Shown here: one piece after another, positions 1-5,684 of the stretch | How positions within the stretch are numbered: the first letter of the stretch is position 1 | Layout: each line of letters starts with the position of its first letter | Source: an uncultured Bacteroidales bacterium | GTDB taxonomy: Bacteria; Bacteroidota; Bacteroidia; Bacteroidales; Paludibacteraceae | Assembly (NCBI GenBank): GCA_937910305.1 | Contig: CALEPS010000074.1 | Span: 1 to 5,805, forward strand | DNA length: 5,805 nucleotides | Direction: 5' to 3' | Notes under the pieces: model-generated | What the model saw: only the letters and a program-made list of their open reading frames with translations | Database searches by the model: none | What the model was told of the DNA's origin: nothing | Position numbers and translations under genes: made by a program

Positions 1-572
1 AAGACGAACTGGCGTTGAAGGGACGGCATAATGTCCTCAACTCCATGGCTGCCACTATTGCGGCAAACGTGGTGGGTATCAAGAAAGAGGTGATTCGCGA
101 AAGCCTGATGACTTTCCAAGGCGTGGAGCACCGCCTGCAGTATGTCGCTACCGTCCGGGGCGTAAGATATATCAATGACTCCAAGGCGACAAACGTCAAC
201 TCTTGCTGGTATGCCCTTGAGTCCATGACCACGCCTACCGTACTCATCCTCGGCGGCAAAGACAAAGGAAACGACTACTCCGAGATTGACGAACTGGTGA
301 AGCAGAAATGCCACACCCTCATCTTCATGGGTCTGCATAATGAGAAACTGCACGAACATTTTGAAAAATTAGTCGAGAGTCAAAAGTCGAAAGTCGAAAG
401 CCCTATTCAGATCATCGACACGAACAACTTGCACGATGCGGTACAAGCGGCGTACCATGCGGCCAGAGAGGGCGACACCGTCCTGCTGAGCCCTTGCTGC
501 GCCTCTTTCGACCTCTTCAAATCCTATGAAGACCGCGGAGAACAATTCATGGCGGCGGTAAGAGAGTTATGA
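1..572 (+). CDS. murD: UDP-N-acetylmuramoylalanine--D-glutamate ligase, C-terminal part (5' end outside window)
   Basis: MurD is the cytoplasmic ATP-dependent ligase that adds D-glutamate to UDP-MurNAc-L-alanine in peptidoglycan precursor synthesis. Only about the last 189 residues are present (the family usually has about 440-450), and the frame is open from position 3. The end of the central domain is seen as GRHNVLNSMAA, followed by the C-terminal Mur ligase domain: EHRLQ, the NDSKATN motif (174-194), GGKDKG (252-269) and LSPCCASFDLFKSYEDRG (486-539). By comparison with E. coli MurD, the Lys in GGKDKG and the Ser at 504-506 match the D-Glu-binding Lys348 and Ser415, and Phe422 is replaced by Tyr. 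The TTG at 15 is an internal Leu codon, not a start. The stop overlaps the ftsW start as ATGA, which suggests translational coupling. A heptamer repeat adds the residues VESQKSKVES (372-401) in a region that is shorter in the relatives I know. Confidence 0.96.
   Translation, partial: DELALKGRHNVLNSMAATIAANVVGIKKEVIRESLMTFQGVEHRLQYVATVRGVRYINDSKATNVNSCWYALESMTTPTVLILGGKDKGNDYSEIDELVKQKCHTLIFMGLHNEKLHEHFEKLVESQKSKVESPIQIIDTNNLHDAVQAAYHAAREGDTVLLSPCCASFDLFKSYEDRGEQFMAAVREL
371..400 (+). repeat. 7-bp tandem repeat inside murD (4 copies)
   Basis: Four consecutive heptamers, AGTCGAG, AGTCAAA, AGTCGAA and AGTCGAA, run from 371 to 398 and a partial fifth follows. The repeat is read through in frame as a hydrophilic, Ser/Lys/Glu-rich stretch (VESQKSKVES). 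It lies between the Rossmann-like core strands and the SPCCAS motif, probably in a surface loop. Because 7 is not a multiple of 3, gain or loss of one unit would shift the frame of murD. Confidence 0.75.
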
Positions 573-1804
573 GAAAATTTGATTTAAGCACAATTGATCG
601 CACCTTTTGGGTGATTTTCCTGCTCCTAATCGGTGTCGCTGTCATCGCCCTTTTCTCGGCGTCTTCGACACTCGTGTACATGCATCATTCCGCGCTCGGA
701 CCTATCGGGCAACAGATGCTTTTTATCGTGATGGGAGTCATTGCGGCGTTTTTTATCCAGTTTATTCCTACTTATTGGGTCCGCTTCGGCGGGTATATCC
801 TGCTGGCGGTCAGCACCTTGCTGGTCTATTCCACGATGATTCCCGGTAACCCGCTCGTGGTCACTATCAACGGTGCCGCACGATGGGTGCGGATTGCCGG
901 CATCACCTTCCAACCATCCGAACTGGCGAAACTGAGTCTCATCATCGTCGTCGCTGACCAGCTCGCACGCATACACACCGAGGAGGACAAACGGAAGTAT
1001 TTCTATCGCACACTCGTCATCGCGGCGGTGGTGATGCTGCCCGTCATGGCGTCGAACCTCTCTACTGCGGTGCTCATCGGGCTCATCATCTTCTGCCTCT
1101 GGATTCTCGCGCGTATTCCTTGGAGATATACCATGTCGGTCGTCGGCATCGCTTTTCTGGTCCTCGCACTCGGGTACGCTGTGGTGGAGTTCGCTTTTGT
1201 CAGACCCGGCAGACAGATGCACGGCCCCTTCAAGAGAGCTACCGTTTGGGTCAGCCGTATTGACCATCATTTTGATCAGGACGACGGCTCCAAGTATGTG
1301 CTTACCGATGATAACATACAGGAGGTCTATGCCTCTGTCGCTGTCGCGCGGGGAGGCATATCGCCGCTCGGCGTGTTGCCCGGAAACAGCAAAGAGAGAG
1401 ACTATCTACCGCTGGCGTTTGCGGATTATATCTTCGCAATCATTGTGGAGGAGTCAGGGTTTGTCGGAGCTTTCGCGCTGATCTTCCTGTACATGGCGAT
1501 CCTCTTCCGGGCGTGTAATATATCCAGCCGCTATTCGGATATGCCGGCTATGCTGATGACCATGGGACTCGCGCTGATGATCACCTGCCAGGCGCTCATC
1601 TCCATGCTCGTCGCTGTCGGACTAGGACCCGTCACCGGACAACCGCTGCCGCTTATCTCCAGAGGAGGTACGTCCGTTCTCATCACGTCCGTCTATTTCG
1701 GCATCATGATGGGCGTCAGCCGCGAACAGGCCGAACTGCGCGAACGGGTCAACGAGACCAAGGTGGAAAGCGCCGAAGAAGCACCTATTGTAAATTTGGA
1801 ATAA
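569..1804 (+). CDS. ftsW: septal peptidoglycan polymerase FtsW (SEDS family)
   Basis: FtsW is an integral membrane glycosyltransferase that polymerises lipid II at the division septum together with a class B PBP (FtsI). The 411-residue product is of normal length. It has about ten hydrophobic segments, starting near residues 12-30, 46-66 and 73-92. SEDS signatures are visible: NGAARWVRIAG with QPSELAKL (101-122), the large extracytoplasmic loop (about 211-280), PGNSKERDYLPLAFADYIFA (271-290) and GPVTGQPLPLISRGGTSVL (353-371). Asp286 in ADYIFA corresponds to the catalytic Asp of SEDS enzymes (Asp297 of E. coli FtsW), so the protein should be active. The placement between murD and murG favours FtsW over RodA. 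The ATG at 569 overlaps the murD stop by 4 bp. The C-terminal tail (about 383-411) is charged and cytoplasmic. Confidence 0.96.
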   Translation: MRKFDLSTIDRTFWVIFLLLIGVAVIALFSASSTLVYMHHSALGPIGQQMLFIVMGVIAAFFIQFIPTYWVRFGGYILLAVSTLLVYSTMIPGNPLVVTINGAARWVRIAGITFQPSELAKLSLIIVVADQLARIHTEEDKRKYFYRTLVIAAVVMLPVMASNLSTAVLIGLIIFCLWILARIPWRYTMSVVGIAFLVLALGYAVVEFAFVRPGRQMHGPFKRATVWVSRIDHHFDQDDGSKYVLTDDNIQEVYASVAVARGGISPLGVLPGNSKERDYLPLAFADYIFAIIVEESGFVGAFALIFLYMAILFRACNISSRYSDMPAMLMTMGLALMITCQALISMLVAVGLGPVTGQPLPLISRGGTSVLITSVYFGIMMGVSREQAELRERVNETKVESAEEAPIVNLE

Positions 1805-1805
1805 A

Positions 1806-1840
1806 GGCCCCACCCAGCCTCCCCGTGGAGGGGAAGAGAA
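1806..1840 (-). repeat. GC-rich palindromic repeat, copy C (inverted), ftsW-murG intergenic
   Basis: This element starts 2 bp after the ftsW stop. It contains CCTCC (1818-1822), the loop CCGT and GGAGG (1827-1831), a small hairpin. Read on the minus strand it begins TCTCTTCCCCTCCACGGGG, close to the plus-strand copy A at the murG start (TCTTCCCCCCTCCATGGGG). The remaining intergenic DNA (1841-1904) is AT-rich. I find no TAnnTTTG promoter in it, so murG may be transcribed from upstream. The hairpin has no T-tract and is not a convincing terminator. Confidence 0.7.
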
Positions 1841-1904
1841 AATAATGAACAAGTTATGTGTGATATAGAAAATACTATTTTAAGTATAAAAAATCATTTA
1901 CAAA

Positions 1905-3077
1905 ATGCAAACTAATAATACATCTTCCCCCCTCCATGGGGGGATAAGAGGGGGGCGCTACTTGATTTCCGGTGGCGGGACCGGTGGACATATCTTCCCC
2001 GCAATCAGTATTGCCAATGCCTTGAAGGAATTGGATCCTAATGCCGAGATCTTGTTTGTCGGTGCGCTCGGACGTATGGAGATGGAGAGAGTGCCGCAAG
2101 CAGGGTATCGGATTGTCGGACTACCCGTCAGGGGATTCAACCGCGCACAGCCGTGGAAGAACTTCTCGGTTCTCGTCGATCTGGCTAAATCGATTCGCCA
2201 AGTGAAGAAGATCATACGCGATTTCCGGCCCGATGTAGGCGTCGGGGTCGGAGGGTACGCTTCCGGTGCTGCCATGTGGGCGGCGGCGAACATGGGAATA
2301 CCTATCCTCCTACAGGAGCAGAACGGATTCGCCGGAGTAACCAATAAGATCCTCAAAAACAAAGCCTCTAAGATCTGCGTCGCCTACGAAGGGATGGAAC
2401 GCTTCTTCCCCGCCGATAAACTCATCCTTACCGGAAACCCCGTCCGCCAAAACCTTAAACCCCACCCCGGGAGAGTTCTACGACCGTCCACTGGACGCTC
2501 GATCGAGCGGAGCTCTTCACCCCACAAGGGAGGGGATAAATATCTCCTCATCATCGGCGGTTCACTCGGAGCACGGACCATCAACGAAGCCGTTGCGGCA
2601 GGGATTCCGGCTCTTCAGAAAGCGGGAGTACATGTCGTTTGGCAAACAGGCAAGACTTATTTCGAGAAATGCAAGGCGGCATGGGAGGCCGCGGGCAAAC
2701 CGGCGAACATTGAGGTTCACGATTTCCTCTCCGACATGCCGGACCAATATGCGAATGCCGATCTCGTCATCTCGCGCGCAGGCGCCTCCTCTATCTCCGA
2801 ACTATGTCTGCTGGGCAAACCCGCTATCCTTGTGCCGTCACCGAACGTGGCAGAGGATCACCAGACCCATAACGCCATGGCGCTGGTCAACAAAAAGGCA
2901 GCGGTCCTCGTCAAAGACTGTGAGGCGGCGGAGAAACTGATTCCTGCCGCGCTCGAACTCATACACGATGACCAGCGGCTCGAAGCCCTGCATACCAATA
3001 TCCTCAGACTCGCGCAACCCGACTCCGCCAAACGGATTGCTGAGGAGGTGATAGCACTTGCTAAAACACACTTGTAA
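1905..3077 (+). CDS. murG: UDP-N-acetylglucosamine--lipid I N-acetylglucosaminyltransferase MurG, with two repeat-derived insertions
   Basis: MurG is the membrane-associated GT28 enzyme that transfers GlcNAc from UDP-GlcNAc to lipid I, giving lipid II. The 390-residue product has both Rossmann-like domains. The N-terminal domain has the glycine loop SGGGTGGHIFPA (22-33), GVGGYASG (114-121) and LLQEQNGFAG (135-144). The C-terminal domain has GGSLGART (218-225), SRAGASSISEL (290-300, with Glu299 where E. coli has the UDP-GlcNAc-binding Glu269) and PSPNVAEDHQTHNA (311-324). All key motifs are intact, so activity is likely. Two parts are odd. Residues 7-17 (SSPLHGGIRGG) form an N-terminal extension, and about 186-212 form a long linker containing SSSPHKGGD; both are encoded by related palindromic repeats. 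Without the first insert the protein would begin MQTNNTRYLISGGG, which looks like a normal MurG start. ATG 1905 is chosen because it is in frame after A-rich DNA; TTG 1962 is a weaker alternative. Confidence 0.95.
   Translation: MQTNNTSSPLHGGIRGGRYLISGGGTGGHIFPAISIANALKELDPNAEILFVGALGRMEMERVPQAGYRIVGLPVRGFNRAQPWKNFSVLVDLAKSIRQVKKIIRDFRPDVGVGVGGYASGAAMWAAANMGIPILLQEQNGFAGVTNKILKNKASKICVAYEGMERFFPADKLILTGNPVRQNLKPHPGRVLRPSTGRSIERSSSPHKGGDKYLLIIGGSLGARTINEAVAAGIPALQKAGVHVVWQTGKTYFEKCKAAWEAAGKPANIEVHDFLSDMPDQYANADLVISRAGASSISELCLLGKPAILVPSPNVAEDHQTHNAMALVNKKAAVLVKDCEAAEKLIPAALELIHDDQRLEALHTNILRLAQPDSAKRIAEEVIALAKTHL
1919..1955 (+). repeat. GC-rich palindromic repeat, copy A, in frame at the start of murG
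   Basis: CCCCCC (1927-1932), the loop TCCAT and GGGGGG (1938-1943) form a strong 6-bp G/C hairpin beginning 22 nt after the A of the murG start codon. It is followed by ATAAGA and another G run (1950-1955). The element is read in frame as SSPLHGGIRGG. It shares the order TCTTC, C-run, CA, G-run, GGGGATAA with copy B, and its left half is the reverse complement of copy C. Confidence 0.75.
2461..2540 (+). repeat. composite palindromic repeat, copy B, in the MurG interdomain linker
   Basis: The stretch contains three back-to-back palindromes: GTCCACTGGAC (2486-2496), the perfect 14-bp CGCTCGATCGAGCG (2496-2509) and GAGCTC (2510-2515). They are followed by TCTTCACCCC (2514-2523) and GGGAGGGGATAA (2528-2539), which match copy A in layout. 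It is translated in the same phase as copy A (SSP-HKGGD versus SSPLHGGI). Between GNPVR and the LLIIGGS strand there are 32 residues here, against about 21 in E. coli MurG, so the linker is lengthened. The left boundary is uncertain. Confidence 0.65.
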
Positions 3078-3090
3078 AGCACTTGTAAAG
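3069..3090 (+). repeat. 11-bp direct duplication spanning the murG stop codon
   Basis: CACTTGTAAAG occurs twice in tandem (3069-3079 and 3080-3090). The murG stop TAA is in the first copy. The second copy is untranslated and its end forms the left arm of the predicted terminator. Confidence 0.7.
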
Positions 3091-3120
3091 CAAAAAAATT
3101 GTGTTTTTTTTATGCTTTTT
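3087..3120 (+). terminator. probable intrinsic terminator after murG
   Basis: AAAGCA (3087-3092) pairs with TGCTTT (3113-3118). The arms can extend by A-run/T-run pairing (3093-3098 with 3104-3110) around a short TTGTG loop, and T residues follow. The stem is AT-rich and therefore weak. Its position, 10 bp after the murG stop and before a new promoter, supports the call. Confidence 0.5.
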
Positions 3121-3124
3121 CATT

Positions 3125-3152
3125 AATTTTTAATTTTTAATTTTGAATTTTG
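3125..3152 (+). repeat. AT-rich 7-bp tandem repeat upstream of the efflux operon
   Basis: Two AATTTTT heptamers (3125-3138) are followed by two AATTTTG heptamers (3139-3152). The TTTG of the third unit serves as the candidate -33 element of the next promoter. The repeat could also act as an A/T-rich upstream element. Confidence 0.7.
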
Positions 3153-3172
3153 AATTATTTGTTGTACCTTTG
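3142..3172 (+). promoter_or_regulatory. Bacteroidota-type promoter for the efflux operon
   Basis: The -7 element is TACCTTTG (3165-3172), a perfect match to TAnnTTTG. A -33 TTTG lies at 3142-3145, with a 19-bp spacer that fits the known primary sigma factor consensus of this phylum. Transcription would begin near 3178, leaving a leader of about 70 nt. I see no clear operator palindrome over the core promoter. Confidence 0.8.
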
Positions 3173-3177
3173 CACCC

Positions 3178-3249
3178 GATTTTGAAAAATAGGCCTTGGT
3201 AAAGGCAAGGGTTGAACCCGAGAATATTCCATAAGAGAAGGGTTTGACC
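3178..3249 (+). promoter_or_regulatory. 5' leader of the efflux operon with overlapping small stem-loops
   Basis: Competing pairings are visible: GCCTT (3193-3197) with AAGGC (3202-3206), or CCTTG (3194-3198) with CAAGG (3206-3210). Downstream, AACCC (3215-3219) can pair with GGGTT just before it (as GGGT/ACCC) or with GGGTT at 3240-3244, next to the start codon. The 12-mer AAGGGTTGAACC (3207-3218) is nearly repeated as AAGGGTTTGACC (3238-3249), directly before the ATG. No known riboswitch class is recognised. A regulatory role is only inferred. Confidence 0.3.
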
Positions 3250-4647
3250 ATGACTAAAAAAATCTATATTTTAGGTTTGGCATGGATACTTCTTGCCAAG
3301 CCTTTTTCTTTTGCCTTTGCGCAAGAGACCACTGCCGCTGACAGCGTCCCGCTGACGCTTCCGGCTATTTATCAACTGGCGGACGAGAAGAGCCACGTCA
3401 TCCGTATATCCGAGCAGTCACTCCGAGCGGCACAAGAGGGTGTCCGGCAAGCGAAAAACGGTCTTCTCCCCAGTGTCTCGATTGATCTGAGCGGTTCGTA
3501 TATCGGCGATGCCTACCTCATGAGCCGCGGGTTCAGCACTTCCGGCACTACTGAAGTGATACTGCCGGGATTAGGGCCGCAGACCATAGAGAACGGTAGG
3601 CAACCCGCTCCTCATTGGGGTAATTCGCTCTCGGTGCAGGCGACCCAAGTGATCTATTCCGGTGGCGCATTGACTGCCGGAATAAAGATAGCGGAAGCGG
3701 GAGAACGGATTGCCGAACTGGACGTACGAAAAAGCCGACAGGAAGTGCGTTTTCTACTTACCGGTATCTATCTGGATCAGGTGCGGCTGATGAACCAACT
3801 GGAGGTGATTGATGTGCATATTGCGCTGACGGAAGAAGTGCTGGCACAGATGCGCGCGAAAGAACGTGCTGGTGTGGTTCTGCATAATGATCTCACGCGA
3901 TACGAGCTGCAACTCAAGCAACTCGAACTGATGCGCATCCAGCTTCAGGACGCTCTCTCGATCATCTCGTTTCGCATGCAGACAACCCTCCGGCAACCGG
4001 AAGACCGGGTGATCATACCCGACACTGCCGCCGTCTCGCAAGAATACGCGCGGCTGGAGAATGCTCTCTCGGAAGCGGCATGGCAGGCCTCTGCGGCTGA
4101 CCACAACCTCTCGCTGCAGCAAGCACAAGCCGCCACCGACGTCTCCGAGCAGAAAGTCAAACTCACACGCGCGGCATCGATTCCGACCATCGCTGCTGTT
4201 ATCAAGAATGACCTGTTCGGACCGTACCTCAATGACCTGATTCCTGTAGATGCAAATGTCAATGCCTGGTTCGTAGGTATCGGCATCCATTATGACCTGG
4301 GCTCGGCGTGGAAGAACCATCGCGCTATCAAACAATCAAAAGCGGAAAACATGCGTTCCCAGGAAGAACTGGAACTGGCGCGCGGGAATGTCAAAAACCA
4401 GGTACATGCCGCCTATGTCAATTTCCTTACTTCGTTCACGGAAGTAGAAACCCAACTCAAGCAGGTCGAACTCGCAGACGAGAACTACGACACCGTCGAG
4501 AAGCGGTACAACCATGAACTGGCTTTGCTCACAGACTTGCTGGACGCTTCCTCGATGAAACTGCAGGCGAACATAGCACTCGTCAACGCCCGCGTGAACT
4601 TGCTGTATAATTATTATCAACTCAAATACACCACCCATTCTTTATAA
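3250..4647 (+). CDS. TolC-family outer membrane efflux channel (OEP family)
   Basis: This protein is predicted to be the outer membrane exit duct of a tripartite efflux pump. The product has 465 residues, normal for the family. A signal peptide is clear: MTKK, a hydrophobic core to about residue 24, and probable cleavage at AFA|QE. Two outer membrane efflux repeats follow, about residues 35-248 and 265-460. They have long amphipathic helices (for example 48-73, 141-240, 355-415) and amphipathic beta-strand stretches such as LSVQATQVIYSGG (127-139) and FVGIGIHYDLG (341-351). NDLTRYELQL (213-222) resembles the conserved first-repeat helix, and the C-terminal LLTDLLDASSMKLQANIALVNA is typical. 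There is no lipobox Cys, unlike the NodT/OprM branch. ATG 3250 is preferred over TTG 3244 because it gives a clean signal peptide. The emrA-like gene starts 2 bp after the stop, so the two are surely co-transcribed. The substrate cannot be told. Confidence 0.92.
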   Translation: MTKKIYILGLAWILLAKPFSFAFAQETTAADSVPLTLPAIYQLADEKSHVIRISEQSLRAAQEGVRQAKNGLLPSVSIDLSGSYIGDAYLMSRGFSTSGTTEVILPGLGPQTIENGRQPAPHWGNSLSVQATQVIYSGGALTAGIKIAEAGERIAELDVRKSRQEVRFLLTGIYLDQVRLMNQLEVIDVHIALTEEVLAQMRAKERAGVVLHNDLTRYELQLKQLELMRIQLQDALSIISFRMQTTLRQPEDRVIIPDTAAVSQEYARLENALSEAAWQASAADHNLSLQQAQAATDVSEQKVKLTRAASIPTIAAVIKNDLFGPYLNDLIPVDANVNAWFVGIGIHYDLGSAWKNHRAIKQSKAENMRSQEELELARGNVKNQVHAAYVNFLTSFTEVETQLKQVELADENYDTVEKRYNHELALLTDLLDASSMKLQANIALVNARVNLLYNYYQLKYTTHSL

Positions 4648-4649
4648 TT

Positions 4650-5684
4650 ATGGAAAAGACTAAAATCGCAACCTACATCTACAATTCGATCATTATTCTG
4701 CTGCTTCTGGCAGGCATCACATACGTAGTGATGCAGTTCACCCATTTCGGACATATCGAATACACCGACAACGCACGTGTCTGCCAATATATTGCGCCGC
4801 AGAACACACGCGTGCAAGGATTCATCAAGGAGATCCGTTTCCAATCCTACCAGCATGTGGAGGAAGGAGACACGCTCATCGTCATCGAGGACAGCGAGTA
4901 CCGCTTGCGTCTGGCGCAAGCCAAAAGCGACTTGGCACGCGCGGAACAGCAGCAGAAAGCGACGGGTTCCTCTATCTCCACTACCAAATCCAGCATGACG
5001 GTGACAGAGGCTTCTATCGAAGAAGCCAAGGTGAACATGGAGAATCTGGCACGCGAGGACAAACGATATGAGGCGCTGCTGCGCGAGAAAGCGGTTACAC
5101 AGCAGCAGTACGACCAGATTCACACTTCCTATCTCTCCGCCAAAGCGCGCTATGAGCAGGTCAAGCAGACACGCGCTATGCAAAGCAATGTGGTACAGGA
5201 ACAGGGGTATCACCTCTCCGCATCGGAAGCCGCATTGCAGCAAGCGCAAGCCGCTGTCGAACTGGCGGAGCTGAACCTCTCCTACTGCTATATCATCGCC
5301 TCGCGGTCCGGTATCGTAGGAAGCCGGGACATCAACCTCGGGCAACTCGTCAACCCGGGGCAGACACTGGTCTCTATTGTGGATGAAAACGACATCTGGG
5401 TGGAGGCGAACTACCGCGAGACCCAACTGCCCAATATCCACGAAGGAGCGGAAGTAGTGATCCGGGTGGATGCCGTGCCCGACCATGTCTTCAAAGGCCG
5501 GGTAGAGCGGCTGTCAGACGCTACCGGCAGTGCCTTCTCGCTCGTGCCGATTGATAACGCTACCGGCAACTTCGTCAAGGTAGAGCAACGACTCACGGTG
5601 CGTATCTCGCTCGCAGAGAACAGCCCGGAGGAACTCCGTTTGCTCAAAGCCGGCTATTCCGTCGAAACGGAAGTCAAATACTAA
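4650..5684 (+). CDS. emrA: EmrA/HlyD-family periplasmic adaptor (membrane fusion protein)
   Basis: The protein should link an inner-membrane transporter to the TolC-like channel encoded just upstream. Its 344 residues show a short cytoplasmic N-terminus and one membrane anchor (about 9-29). The first half of the lipoyl domain follows (EYTDNARV to about 80), then a long Ala/Gln/Glu-rich coiled-coil hairpin (about 83-208). The second lipoyl half is SRSGIVGSRDINLGQLVNPGQ (218-238). The beta-barrel section begins VDENDIWVEANYRETQL (244-260) and contains SAFSLVPIDNATGNFVKVEQR (294-314). NATGNFVKVEQR and VEANYRETQL closely resemble E. coli EmrA, which works with an MFS DHA2 transporter (EmrB). An EmrB-like gene is therefore expected downstream, though adaptors of ABC systems are related. 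The last codons (AAA TAC TAA) are already part of the 15-bp tandem repeat that follows. Confidence 0.92.
   Translation: MEKTKIATYIYNSIIILLLLAGITYVVMQFTHFGHIEYTDNARVCQYIAPQNTRVQGFIKEIRFQSYQHVEEGDTLIVIEDSEYRLRLAQAKSDLARAEQQQKATGSSISTTKSSMTVTEASIEEAKVNMENLAREDKRYEALLREKAVTQQQYDQIHTSYLSAKARYEQVKQTRAMQSNVVQEQGYHLSASEAALQQAQAAVELAELNLSYCYIIASRSGIVGSRDINLGQLVNPGQTLVSIVDENDIWVEANYRETQLPNIHEGAEVVIRVDAVPDHVFKGRVERLSDATGSAFSLVPIDNATGNFVKVEQRLTVRISLAENSPEELRLLKAGYSVETEVKY

Noticed and set aside
15..17. TTG as a murD start
   Set aside because: The frame is open upstream to the window edge and the Leu belongs to the conserved LKGRHN region, so the gene is simply cut by the window.
626..1270. 214-codon minus-strand open frame opposite ftsW
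   Set aside because: The product is rich in Asp, His, Arg and Glu with no recognisable domain, as expected from the reverse complement of hydrophobic membrane codons; ftsW itself is unambiguous.
1818..1840. Terminator between ftsW and murG
   Set aside because: The hairpin is followed by GGGAAGAGAA rather than a T-tract, and the same sequence recurs at the murG start as a repeat element.
3244..3249. TTG as the start of the TolC-family gene
   Set aside because: It would add only two residues, and the ATG at 3250 gives a standard MTKK signal peptide start.
3754..4335. 193-codon minus-strand open frame opposite the TolC-family gene
   Set aside because: It is a shadow of the channel gene, with no promoter or recognisable motif.
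4617..5486. 289-codon open frame on the minus strand opposite the emrA-like gene
   Set aside because: It lies wholly over well-recognised coding sequence, its product looks like no known protein, and such long antisense frames are a common by-product of codon bias.
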